Of a DNA stretch of 64,000 nucleotides, positions 27,138 to 38,657 are shown piece after piece. Source of the stretch: Torreya grandis. Lineage: Eukaryota; Streptophyta; Pinopsida; Cupressales; Taxaceae. Where the stretch lies: assembly GCA_037957365.1 (NCBI GenBank), contig JARHVA010005487.1:1070501-1134500 (forward strand), read 5' to 3'. A program made the position numbers and the translations under genes. Below the pieces are notes generated by a model. It was not told where the DNA came from and made no database searches. It saw only the letters and a program-made list of their open reading frames with translations. Each line of letters begins with the position of its first letter. Positions within the stretch are counted from its first letter, which is position 1.

Positions 27138-28544
27138 AACTAGCCACTAACTCCTTATATTGTGTCTATGTAAATTATAAATATTTATCCAACCATTACA
27201 TATGTCTAAATTGATGACCCTAATTTACATCTTAAAGCTTTTGGAAACCTATTTATATTTTGGATTCAAATCAACACCTATGTAAATACCAAACATTTAG
27301 TTAAAACTATAGATGGAGATGTGCTATGATGGTATGATCATCTTCCAACTCACTCCATTGCACAACTAGAAGACTTAGTCAATCCTCTAATTAAAGAATT
27401 CCAATATCACATTTTTTTTGAAAATATCCTTAGAAACTTAATGAACACTAAACAACTATCTAAGTAGTTTGCCCATGATTTCATCAAGTGAATTAAGTAT
27501 TTTAAGAATAAATTACATCATAACAAGAGCAATGATTTTTTTTAAAAACTTTATAAGAGCGCTTTAAAAACCCCAATTCAATACAAAGTAATTTCCTTCT
27601 TTCTTGAGACTTTGGAAGAAGCCTTTGATCAAGATATAAGACAAGATTACCTTATGAGACAACTTGAACCATATTAAAATGCTTTTAGGGAATCCTTTTA
27701 AGCATCAACCAATAATGCATCTCAAAGCAAACCTCCACAAAAAATTAAGTTAGAAATATTTTATTCCAATAACACAAATAATGAAAAACCTTTACACCCT
27801 CCCTTGGGTCTTTATGAACACAAGAAAAAGATTCCATCTTCTCAACCCATGATTTTTGAGTCTTCCAAGTCTTTCCCACCATGGTACAATCCCAATAAGT
27901 TTTGTTGGTGGAGCACTATAGCAGGTCATTCTCATGAAAGTTATCACGACTTTCAAAGATTTACCTGTGCCTCCATGTTAGGTGCACACTTAAAACATGA
28001 AAAAATCACTCAATAGTGTTATAAATAATATTTAAAAGTGTTTTCAGGCCAATTAAACTAATCAAATAAATCACATCATGATCAATCTCAACACCCACAT
28101 CAAAAAATGAAAAACTCCCTCTAACCTCTAATACTCATACCACACCTATAAAAAACTTTTAAAGCATTTTTTATGGACATTATGGGTAACCCTACATCAA
28201 TTTTCAATATGTTAATGTGGCCAAGGCCACCTCCTCAGCTCATGAAGACTAATTAATTCACATGCCTAGTGTAAAATGTATTATAGGTCATGTCGACTCA
28301 TATCCTAACACTTCATCTCAACCCAAAAACACTCATAGAGATTACATAACTATTTATTCCTATCCCCTATGTCAAATTATAGTCTAATTTTCCTCTAAAA
28401 ATAGAATATTTAAGAAAATATAATGATATCAGCCATGCTGATGTAGTTTAACATATTTCTAAAATTTTAACTAAATTAACCATGCTGATTCAATTTTATA
28501 TTTTTCCACCTAGATGGATGATCTAATATAATATAAGAGAAAAA

Positions 28545-28850
28545 AATAAATTGGTACACATATAGAGATGGATGATTTATCTCAAAAACACCTTTATACA
28601 AATAATGACAAACTTGACACACATCAAAAGATGGGTGATTTAGTTCAAAACCACCCTTATGTAAATAATAATGAAATCAACATAGATATAAAGATAACCA
28701 ATCTAGTTAAAAAACATACTTCTACCAACTAGAATGAAATTGACATTGACATGAGATGACTGATTTATTTTTGAAACCTTACCCAATTGAAAAAATGAAA
28801 TCAAATAATAACTAGACATGACTGATCTAGTTCAAAATAGTTTAGAAAAA
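28545..28850 (+). repeat. In-frame tandem repeat, about 63 bp x 4-5
   Basis: Units start with words like GATGGATGATTTATCTCAAAA and carry ACACCCTTATGTAAATAATAATGA. In the gag frame they read as a 21-residue peptide of the form DLVQNHPYVNNNEINIDIKIT, best preserved in the second and third units. Unit length stays near a multiple of three, so the array probably expanded while the frame was open. Confidence 0.65.
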
Positions 28851-28943
28851 TAGAAAAAAATCAACGTGGTCGATTCCAAATATTTTTTTTGAAAAACATG
28901 CCCCAAAAATATAGAAAGTACCTTAGATGATAAAATTATTATT

Positions 28944-29295
28944 ATGAGGCATATTTATATAGAATATGACATCAAATTTAATGAATATGTTAATATTGAG
29001 GTTGATATTAAATTTCATATTACTATACGTTACATGTTGTTTCTTACTTTACATGTTGGGGCATCCTATGATGCCCATCCTTATCCTATTTTACACTTTG
29101 GGTTATATTTATATGACCATATTTATATCAATACACACTATAAGGGAATATTACAATGCCCATATTCATCCTTATTCAACCTTGAAAACATCTTATGACA
29201 CTCTCCTCTATTTAAAATATCACCCTCATAATGAGATAGTTATCAATATTGCACACACATTAAAGATAAAAACTTCAACCTTGATAAATATTTAA
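28944..29295 (+). other. Overlapping short ORFs downstream of E gag, unrecognised
   Basis: Two plus-strand ORFs in different frames (28944-29198 and 28966-29295, 84 and 109 codons). The second would be strongly hydrophobic (Leu/Ile/Phe/Met-rich). It could be a decayed continuation of E or chance ORFs. No motif of a known family was found. Confidence 0.25.
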
Positions 29296-29760
29296 GCAAC
29301 ATCCAATTATGGATACATTTTATTCATAGTTAATTTCATGTATATAGTTTTTAATTCTTTTACATGTCTCATACTTGTATATAGTTTTCACTTCTTTTAT
29401 GTATCTCATGCTTGTACATAGTTAGTATATTTTGCATATGATAATTTTTATTATAACCTTTTTATACTTTTTTATGATAACCAAGGTATCTCATTTTACT
29501 CGATCTACATTAACGTGGATGTGGACTCAAAAATATAGCACACACTTAGGTGCACAATTATAGGGAAAGTCCAATAGACTTATCCTTGGGCATCATGCAT
29601 GTCCCTAAGCCTCAGTGATAGCATTTATGCAATCAAGATTCAAACCATGGTGTGTAGATGGAAACAATCTAACCCACCCATCCGGTCTAACCCATGAGGC
29701 TATATTTTTATAATTTTTATTGTACCATAATATTTAATTTTAATGTATGTTTTGGTTTTA
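29296..29760. other. Intergenic interval with a short duplication
   Basis: No coding region recognised. At 29336-29420 a ~50-bp unit (GTATATAGTTTT...CTTTTA..GT.TCTCAT.CTTGTA) is present two to three times. The part at 29510-29700 is somewhat less AT-rich than its surroundings but matches nothing I can name. Confidence 0.5.
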
Positions 29761-29960
29761 TTCAGCCATCACATTCATTCCCAATTCCTTGGTATCTTCA
29801 TTTTATAGTCTTTCCATCTTAGGTTTATTTGCATGTAGTGTCCTTTATAATTATTTAGTATTATTTATATATTATTTTTCTCTTGGGTTTATTTAAACAT
29901 GGTAACCTTTGTGATTCTTTTTTATCATTTTTATAGTCTTTCCCTCTTTAGGTTTATTCT
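29761..29960. repeat. Left part of an ~80-90 bp tandem array split by element C3
   Basis: Units contain GGTATC, then TTTTTATAGTCTTTCC, CTCTTGGGTTTATTT and CCTTTGTGATT. The same array continues at 45056-45560 on the other side of element C3. The two parts are therefore the split target of that insertion. Confidence 0.75.
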
Positions 29961-31288
29961 TTTTTAACCCTAAAATCTAGATTGGGAGAATCTAGGGTTA
30001 AAGAGGTAAAAATAGCCTAGGGTATAAGGGTGATAAAATATCACTATAGAAATCTAATTAATTTCAAAAATTAGATAAAACATATACCAAAGTTATTATG
30101 CCAAGATATGTTAAAATAGAAAGTACAATTATGCTAGATATTATAATGATAATGAAAACAAGATACATAGCTCTGATGCTAATACAAATCTAGAACTAGA
30201 ATAGAAAAAAAGTATTTTGGATCTATTTTCTTGATTAATTTACTGATTATATAAATTATATATCTATATCCATAGACACTTTCATCGACCTAGGATGGTT
30301 ATCAATGCTTCTATTTGGATTAGATTCAAGTGTCTAGTATAAAACCTATTAAAATTAGATGTGATGACCTAGATGTTTCTAGGTTTTGTGTCACCTTCCT
30401 TCTAGTGCATTCAGATATGGGTGATGGATTGTCACTCCTTTTCAAATTAAAAAAACACTATTTATTTATCTTCATAGTGGCTATGGAAAAAATGGGTTAG
30501 TTGGCACATGGTGTTTAACTACCTTAAATACCCCTCTATCAATGGGTGCTACCTACATAACCAATACTCTGAATATGGCCTCAGACTTATGCAATTATCT
30601 CTTATGTGTTATCTTATGTATATATCATGTAATGTGTGATAAGCAAGTACATAGAGTGACCTAGATTATAACTTGGTAAATGTGGCTCATGGAATGATCA
30701 TTCAATGCTTCAAACTTGTAGATATGTTTTCCGTATGAATGATATGGAAATAAGAAAAAATAGGAAAGCTTTACTCATTTGAGTGCTTGATTGAGTACTT
30801 CTGATAAGTTACCTTGTGAGTAGGTAAGAAATGGCTAGGTCTAAAATGAATGAGGATTAATCTTATATTTATACCAATCCCTTTAGAGAATATCTCACAT
30901 TAAATTACTTAGGCCAACTTTTAGGATGCATTTCATTTGTAGATAAGATGAATTTAAGGCATTAGACACTTGCATTAGAATATGACACTTACATCAATGT
31001 AGGCATCTAACTGGGATGCAAGTGTTTGGGTAGTTTTAAAACATGTACATGTCCATAACTTATAGAGTTTTAAGATAAATAGGTTTATAACACTCTAGGC
31101 AAGATAAAAGGTCTGAGGCATAATAACAACATTGGTCAGACTAAGAGATAAGAAATTAGGCACATAGAAATAATACATGCAATTATTTTGGTATGATGAA
31201 AGGTATAAAAGCTAAAGGTACATCCATGATATGTATTTACCAAGTGTACAAGACTGATTTTCTATATAATTTAGAAATAGTGTCTATA
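29961..31288 (-). repeat. 3' LTR of element C3
   Basis: It matches 36423-36570 and then 43896-45050 without a break in the combined sequence. The plus strand begins TTTTTAACCCTAAAATC and ends AATAGTGTCTATA; on the minus strand it starts TATAGACACT, a decayed TG. The same LTR family flanks A (16070-17402), and a more distant copy precedes 53216. Confidence 0.82.
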
Positions 31289-31306
31289 TTTCCCCCCCTT
31301 TAATCT
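31289..31306 (-). other. Polypurine tract of element C3
   Basis: The plus strand reads TTTCCCCCCCTTTAATC; the minus strand reads GATTAAAGGGGGGGAAA right before the LTR start. The adjoining 30 bases (TAGTAATGAAATTACTA) are also present next to the D polypurine tract at 53236. Confidence 0.85.
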
Positions 31307-32144
31307 AGTAATGAAATTACTATTTTAAAGGAAAATAAATGCATACCGAGGTGTGTATAACACACATTTCCTTTGTTTGAGTCCAAGTTAAATATTTTAT
31401 TGATGACCAACCTACAACAAAGAGCATATTACATTATATAATTAGTGCATATAATCTGAAATTAAAAGCATTGAAATGATTGAAATTGAAATAGAGCAAG
31501 GTTTAGGAGTACACATGTGTATCGATTCAACCATCTTACCTTTTATAATTTTGAATTTAAAATCTATATCATTATGAATCATTAGAGTTGAGATAAGGAC
31601 AAAAATTATAAAATTTGGAAAGTGGATATATATGATAAAGAGATATTGGAGGACACATTCCCCTAAACTTGAAAAAAATGTGAGTTGCCATTCAATAGTT
31701 GAGATTACCTTAACTATGTAACCTAATCATACTTATAACCTGGTGAGTGAGTGAACCAAGCCAAATCACATTATAAAACTGGTGATTCTAGATAATGTAA
31801 TCAAGTCCAACCTATAAACTTAGAAATATTGTGTGATTTAATCACCTCAACCATACCAAAAGTGAACTAAATACTATAATATATTGGCTCAATATATTTT
31901 GTAAAATTCCATCCTGGTGGATGAGACAATCCATAAAAGTGTTTAAAATTTGAAACTAATTTGATTTTGTATTATTAGGTGAACATTACATAACATATTC
32001 ACCTTAGATATGTCTCATGCTAAAATTATGTATAACAATGGTACCAATGTAAATATGTCTACTGAAAATGTGTATCTAAATCATATAACTATGAAATTTA
32101 GCTAACTTGTAAATTATGTAAGTGTCGAGTACATGCTTCTCATA

Positions 32145-32173
32145 ACATACACACACACACACACACACACACT
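32145..32173. repeat. AC dinucleotide microsatellite
   Basis: About 14 uninterrupted AC units, immediately upstream of the minisatellite in the C3 spacer. Confidence 0.95.
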
Positions 32174-32199
32174 ATATATCTAAAATATGATATAAGTGC

Positions 32200-32640
32200 C
32201 AATGTTGAAGACATGTTTCTAAAATATGCTCTAGGTATGTTGAATACTGAATAAGAGTGGAGAACATGTTTCCAAAACATGCTCCCACTATAATCTAAAT
32301 CTGTGAACTGGAGTAAGTACCAATTTGGAGTAAATATTTATAAAACATGTCCCCACTATAATAGGGGTATATTTAATATCAAATAAGTGTAGAAAACATG
32401 TTTCCAAAGCATGCCCCCACTATAATATGAATATGTGAACTAGTATAAGAGCTAATATGGAGGACAAGTTTCCAAAACATGCCCCACTTTAATATCGGTA
32501 TGATGCATACTGACTAAATGTAGAGAATGTGTTTCTAAACAATCCCCCATTGAATCTAAAATTGTGATAAATATGGATAACATGTTTTATAAACATACCC
32601 CCACTACAATATAAATCTATGAAGTAATGCCTCTATGGCA
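32200..32640. repeat. Minisatellite with hairpin core, ~55-70 bp x 7
   Basis: Units share AGAACATGTTTCCAAAACAT followed by GCCCCCACTATAAT and an AT-rich tail. The core holds the inverted repeat CATGTTT-CCA-AAACATG, which folds into a 7-bp stem. Copies begin near 32205, 32259, 32327, 32389, 32459, 32520 and 32575, with a last partial copy near 32625. Unit length alternates roughly between 55 and 70 bp. Confidence 0.75.
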
Positions 32641-33999
32641 TGCCCCCATTAATCCCCTCATTTTGAGGTGAGGGAAATTATAAACTGGTAGTTACCTTAC
32701 CTCAAAAGGATAAAATAATAATGCAAACTATGACTATACCATGTAACATATAAAAGAAACATGTCTAAATAGATATATCATCAAAACACATAAAATGTAA
32801 TCACACAAAATATTATAATGCATGTTGTAGATCATGGCAACGTCTATATAGTAATCATACAAGTTCAATAAGAAATAAAACACACACACAAGAGAACTCA
32901 AAATCAAATCAAAATACAATGGTCTAAGGAGACTTAAAATAAGGGGCATGTTCAAATTCTACACAATCAAAGGGACATGGCTCATTCAAATGTCCACAAA
33001 TTCAAGAATGACATATTCAAATGTCAAAGAGGTAGACAAACCATGACATATAAAAATGTCACAATAGGAAAACATAGGCATAGGGGATATAATCAATGGG
33101 GCATATTTAACTACTCGAATAAGTAAGATAATTACAAGGCAAAACACTCAAGGAAGTGTATGAATGAAGGAATAAAGAACCAACATAAACATAACATACT
33201 AGGCCATGGGTCATATATTTTAGGAAAAAATGTTAAGTACATAGCATAAAAAGTATATTAAGAAATATATAAACATGGATAAGGGCATATATAGTACATA
33301 AGCTCAAACTTGATAATGTAAAATGACCATAAAATGATATAACTTGGGTGTATCATGATCAAAGAAGCAATGCCCCCAATGTCCACATGACATGAGTAGA
33401 GAGAAGGCCCAAAATATAAAAGTGCATATATCATGTATCTATGTATGCTTTAATTAAACTAAAATGATGTGTGAACACATGTATATATAAAATACTGATA
33501 TGCCATCTACCAACATGGAACCAACAACATATATGCTGAGCTAATAGAACATGTAGAAGCTAGTTTTTTTAATATATTTTTGAAGTTTTTAAATTTTTTT
33601 TGGTATTTTTTGAATATTTAAAATCAAAAGACTATCCTATGGTCTCATATAAAGTATTCTCATAGGTATCTCCCTAAATAAAACATGATACAATAAATTG
33701 GTGGTACTACCAAGGATTATGTATAGGTGAAATATCTATCACTATAGTATCTATGATGTTGTGTGTATGTATAATAGGACTTTATAGTTATGAAATAATA
33801 GTAAGAGTATGGGTTTGTGGAACTAATCATTGTATGATATGCATTTTATTTAGAATAATAATAATATGAACATGTGTAGGTGTTATAGATATTTGAATAT
33901 GGTGCATAGTAGATGAGGATTTCATGGAACCCTCTATGGATCTATGATGCAATGGTATCTCAAGTGCTAGCCACCTAGTAAAGGGATTTCCTGTTGCTT

Positions 34000-35528
34000 A
34001 TCCTTTTGTGTAAGATTACCCTTAGGATCTTTGATAATTAACTACTTGGGTATAAATTTCTATTACTCAAGAAGATTTCATATGAAATTTAAGAAACTAT
34101 AATTACTTGATTAACATGAATGCATTTAACACACCCATACATTATAGAAGGTACTACTCAAAGTGTATACATAAAAGGTCATCCTAATAACATATTAAAG
34201 ACACCTATGGAAGGTATAAATGAAAATGTAGTAACCACATGTGTGGGACCCACCCATAAAGGTAAATCAATCTCACCAAAAACTTGTTATGAGGTCCCAT
34301 CAAATGCTCTAACTGATCTGGTCAAATGATGTAAATCATGATTTTTATAACCTAGATGTGTAAGTAATGTCATACAATAAATATTATCTTTTATACCATT
34401 TCCAATCATAATTTTTTTTATATGTTTGTGATAAAGATATGCTCTAATGAATAAGGAATGAAAATCTAAGTCATCATCCCTAATCTCACTATCATCTAAA
34501 GTACTAGAAGGTCTCTAAACCATATGAAGTGTATGATATGTATAAGTACCAATAATCCCATCCTATGGGTTCCCATAATATGATGGAAGAGGATGTGCAT
34601 TATATGCCATTTGTACTTCTAGATCCTTCTTTGAATGATCTTGCAAAGGATTATTAAATATTTTCTATTTTTGGTGATCACCAAGTTGTGAATGTGATTC
34701 CTTTAGAGGATCATCAAATATAATATTTTGGTCATCGATGAGGTCTTGTATCTTATGCTTCGAGTTATCAACCTCTATAGGATGAAGAAGAGATATATAA
34801 TGACACTCTATAAGCCATGGGAATAATGAAGCAATAGACTTAGGTAAATGTGAAAATTGCTTCCATGGTGTATTGGATAACACAATTAGATTAGGTTGTT
34901 GTGACACTATATTAACTATGGTGGTTGTTTCTTTTTATGCTCAAAATGTTTGAACTTATAACTTGGTTTGATAGTAAACTTGGTATTAGATGTAAATGTA
35001 GTCGATGTGTTTACTACATAGTTAGCATTTTTCAATTAGATAATTTAAATTTCATGATCCTAAATAATGTGTTATAAGTTATTAAAATATTTAAACTTTT
35101 TAAAAATAATAGACTAATGTAAAGGAGAAATTAAACTTTTCTTGAAGATGTCTTGAATCTCTTTATCTACCATAGGATTGGTCATTTTATGCAACATTGT
35201 CTTGTACCTCAACATATACTCATTAATAGGTTCATTGGTTTCTTTTTTGATATTTGTAATTTGGGCATAAGAAGCCATTTCAATAGATAAGTGTGTTAAT
35301 GAAATGATCTATAAGGGGTTTGAATGTATTTACTAATTGGGTTGGTAAATCATATAACCACCTTAAATCATAATATTTTAAGTTTCTTAGAAATTTTTTG
35401 GTCAAAATTTTATCATTGGAGGCATATTCAAGGTATGTTGCATAAAAATATCAAAGATACTATTTAGGATCACCCTTTCCATCATAAAATGTGAACTTCA
35501 GTGCAAAAAAAATATTGGTAATGGGTGC

Positions 35529-35580
<52 letters not shown>

Positions 35581-36340
35581 TGTAAGAGGATTATGAAATA
35601 CCTGTTATAAATTAGTAGCATAAGGAGATTCATAGAATTTTGATCAACATTTTTAACCTTAGTTTGAATTTTTTTATATAGTTTAGATAAGATCTTGAAA
35701 CTATTAGTCTTTTAGGTTAGATATTTGATATGTCACTAAAGTATGTGTACCCATAGGTTGGGTAGATATAAGCATTGAAACCAATAATTTGGTTAAAGCA
35801 TTAAGGTTTCTCATAGATGTAGAAATAGTAATTCCAGGGAACAAAGGTTGAAATACATATCCCATTCCCCAATTAAAAGTATGAAGTGGTAATGTGCTCA
35901 AGGGGAGGGTTGTTGATATATGGGAATGAGCCATAACTCAAATAACATGATCAATAGATGAAACTGATTATTCATCTATGCTTTTATATTTTATATTTTC
36001 TAATATGGTTCTTAGAATTTCATCAAGATATTTAAGGTTTTAATAAATACAGTCATGAAAAAATGAAATTTATTACACATGCTCATGATCTATTTACTCA
36101 TGTTCATCAGTTTCATTAGACTCATGGTTTTCATTATCATAATCTTCTTCTATGATAAACTCATCAATATATTTTTAATTCTCAACATTAGTATCATCAT
36201 GATCCATATGATGATGTCCCTTATTATTTTTATACATCTTAGGTGGTAGATAGGGAAGCTCAATGTCTTTAATATGCATACCTCCAAATCTAGGGTTATG
36301 ATTAGGTTACATAAAAAATAATATAAATACAAACTAAAAA
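34000..36340 (-). pseudogene. Element C3: gag and aspartic protease relic
   Basis: Read right to left. The N-terminal gag includes an open stretch at 35934-35704. The gag core at about 35440-35330 reads ASNDKILTKKFLRNLKYYDL then RWLYDLP and NTFKPLIDHFI, closely parallel to element C. 34907-34665 is open and ends in HKIQDLIDDQNIIFDD, the Tat-type gag C-terminus. The protease has SVRAFDGT, GEIDLPLWVGPTH and NMLLG-PF blocks at about 34330-34140. The active-site segment at 34420-34390 reads IGNG where VDNGS is expected: the catalytic Asp is a Gly (codon 34401-34403). Stops and frameshifts occur throughout. No polymerase follows. Confidence 0.8.
35529..35578. repeat. AT dinucleotide microsatellite (~48 bp)
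   Basis: About 24 uninterrupted AT units inside the decayed gag of C3. Its position in former coding sequence shows it expanded after gag lost function. Confidence 0.95.
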
Positions 36341-36402
36341 ATCACAATGATCTAAAACCCTAGCTTGATAAAAACCCTAGGAATCATAAAAATTTACATT
36401 CA

Positions 36403-36420
36403 CATGAATTGGGTTCACCA
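36403..36420 (-). other. Primer-binding site of element C3
   Basis: On the minus strand TGGTGAACCCAATTCATG starts two bases after the LTR end. The TGG start and position fit a tRNA primer site, and related sequences occupy the same place in C and, weakly, A. I could not assign the tRNA. Confidence 0.55.
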
Positions 36421-36422
36421 AT

Positions 36423-36570
36423 TATTTAACCCTAAAATCTAGATTGGGAGAATCTAGTGTTAAAGGGGTGGAGATAGCTTAGGGCACAAGGGTGATAAAC
36501 TATCTCTATAAAAAGATAATTAATTAAAAAATTGAAATAAAACATATACCAAATATATTATATTAATATA
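36423..36570 (-). repeat. 5' LTR of element C3, part 1
   Basis: Matches 29961-30110 from TATTTAACCCTAAAATC to the ATATTA-rich stretch. It breaks off exactly at the copia target duplication; the rest resumes at 43896. Confidence 0.85.
36566..36570. repeat. Target-site duplication of the copia element (left)
   Basis: ATATA, identical to 43896-43900. AT-rich target, but both copies sit exactly at the LTR ends and restore a continuous C3 LTR when one copy and the element are removed. Confidence 0.85.
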
Positions 36571-38594
36571 TGTTGAGCATGGTCATTGATGTCAAAGAGA
36601 GTGTGAGGTACTGGTGCATGAATGACAAATAAGTTATGTCTGTTAGTTTGGAAAGTATATGGCATATGTGTAGATTAGTAAGGATAAAGAAGATGTTGTG
36701 AGTCATCCATACATGTCTTGGTGAAGTTCTAGTGTGTCATTTAATCATTTGGAAAGAGAAAAATGCATATTATATCTTAAGAGAAGCTAGAACATCACTG
36801 TACATCATGTACATATGAGTTAACCATTAAGTTTGTACATTTAGTGCAGGTAATCAAAAATCCAATAGTAGTTAAAGGTTTTCATGGAGATGTTGTATAT
36901 AGTGCCAAAAGATACCTTGAAGTTTTATAATATTGAAGTGTTTTATAACTCAAGTTATAAACCTTGAAAGTTTCTCTTGTAGACTGTGATGTGCCAAAGA
37001 CCATCAAGTTTAATTGCATTGAAATTTGGGGTTAATTAGTCAAGGAGATATAATGGTGAGCTTCTAATAAGATAGATGAAGATACAATAGTGAGTGTATG
37101 ATCATGTAAATAGAGATCATTAACATGTATGAAGTCAATATGTCAAAGGATTATTAGAAGGCACATGGGGCTACCAAGTGGTAGAAGTTCATTGGAGACT
37201 AATTGCAAGGTATGCAAGGCTGCCAAGTGGCTTGATCTTAGAAGTGAGTATCTAAGATCAATGGTGAGTGATGAAAGGTAAAGAATAGAGTAATCCTACG
37301 CATATTGAAAAATTTCATTTGATCAAGTTTTTTGGAGACATGAGATGAAGACACATGTCTGCAATATTTTCATTTACCAATGACTGTTGGTATTTGAAAT
37401 TAACAAAGGAAAAACTAGTGCTAAGTATTTTAATTATATATTTTGATCTAAAAGGAAATTTTTGATTGAGTAAAAAGAAAATTTGAAGAGGAATTCAATG
37501 AACATATATTAAAGTTTACTATAAGGTTTTAATTTTTGTAAAGTTATATATATTGAGCTTCAAAGTTAACTATTCATTCATTCATGGTGTTACTGTGTAC
37601 ATGGCTATTGTCTAAGTAAATTGTTCTTTAGCAAAAGAGTGTTTTGGCAAATGTATTAATTTGAATATGTATTATAGGTCATATGGTGTGGACCCATGTA
37701 TTTGAAAGTGATATTGTGTTCTTTTTTTTCTCGATGAAGTGCTAAAGGGGTAATAGGTCTCTATGAGATTTATAAGGGCTATTAAGGCCTAATTGAAAGG
37801 TGTAGTTGCTTAAGTGTGATCCATGAATGCTATGGATAACATGTGATAATAAATTTTATCCATGTATTATCATGATATAATTCTTAAGTATTAAGGCAAG
37901 TATTATGGCTGACCTAGAAGTTGATATTCATGAAGACTCTATAAAGAGTGAAAGCTAATGTAATGGTTCATGTGAATATATTATGATGTGTTAAGAGAGA
38001 AAAAGATAGAGATGAAGGAAAGAGATCAGAGGGAATGTGCTTAGTGGATGGAATGAATAACATATAAAATTTAGGATGAGCAAAGAATCCTAGAGAGATA
38101 CAAAATGGGTGTTTGGATGCATTACTTTTATGATCAAGTTTGAGTGTGTGTGAAGAGTTGAAAAAGAGGTGTTATACATTGTTTCTATAATCAAATTGAA
38201 ATGAAATTAAAGTTATGGAGTTATTGATTTCATAGGTGTTGTGTGGGTCCTCAACATATAGAACGTGTGGGTGCTTATTCATTTTTAGGGGTAGGTGCTC
38301 CTTGCAAAGTAGGTGCTTCATTAAGAGGTATCGTATTTGTGATTATATCATAAGACAAGTAGTCCATGTGTTTATAGGCTTGAGAGTGGGTTTTTATTCC
38401 TCATGAGAGTTTCCCATAGAATTCATGTGTTGTGTATTTAATCTTAGATCATCCTTCTTATTCATTGTTATGAATATATTGTATGCTTTATGAGTGATTG
38501 TGGTCATTGATTAAGAGTTTAAACGGATTACAATTAAAGTTTGAAATATCTTGCATCACTAATTCACCCCCCCTTAGTGATTGTACCTTTAATA
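36571..38594 (+). repeat. 5' LTR of the copia element (2.0 kb)
   Basis: Starts TGTTGAGCATGGTCATTGA and ends CCTTTAATA, where the canonical CA has decayed to TA. It aligns with 41915-43895 throughout. Within it a ~60-70 bp unit (GGCTACCAAGTGG...) occurs twice near 37160-37235, also in the partner. Confidence 0.9.
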
Positions 38595-38596
38595 AT

Positions 38597-38608
38597 TGGT
38601 ATCAGATA
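38597..38608 (+). other. Primer-binding site of the copia element
   Basis: TGGTATCAGATA lies two bases after the LTR. It matches the initiator-Met tRNA complement TGGTATCAGAGC at ten of twelve positions. Confidence 0.9.
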
Positions 38609-38657
38609 TAGACCTTCATTATAAGTTTAATCACTTGAAGGTGATCTAAGGTATAAT

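Larger units (their letters stand above)
26590..28900 (+). pseudogene. Ty3/gypsy element E: plus-strand gag relic
   Basis: The N-terminal part (26590-27170) is rich in Asn and Pro (NNGPPLNTNVGKYS-like). The core at 27190-27480 reads LKAFGNLFIF, then WYDHLPTHSIAQLEDLVNPLIKEFQ and NLMNTKQLSK, the retrotransposon-gag block with its conserved Trp. 27600-27700 gives LEEAFDQDIRQDYLMRQ. 27804-28016 is an open stretch with CWW...GHSHESYH, perhaps a decayed zinc-binding segment. After 28016 the reading is broken, and at 28545-28850 it runs into a repeated peptide. No protease or polymerase follows. Stops replace several coding positions. It is Ty3/gypsy-type; lineage unresolved. Confidence 0.68.
31307..33950 (-). 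other. Non-coding spacer of element C3
   Basis: A 2.6-kb interval between protease and polypurine tract. No polymerase or integrase motif in any frame. It contains a hairpin-bearing minisatellite (32200-32640), an AC microsatellite and, at 32940-33060, several copies of a CATATTCAAATGTC-like word. A T-rich block lies at about 33560-33615. The first few hundred bases next to the polypurine tract are recognisable in element D, and the general order recurs in C. Confidence 0.65.

Noticed and set aside
32145..32640. Possible CRISPR array (regularly spaced repeats)
   Set aside because: Whole units repeat and vary together, with no unique spacers of constant length, and the setting is a plant LTR element.
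34120..34329. Plus-strand ORF of 69 codons
   Set aside because: It is the reverse strand of the C3 protease blocks (RAFDGT, GEIDLPL), which are the meaningful reading.
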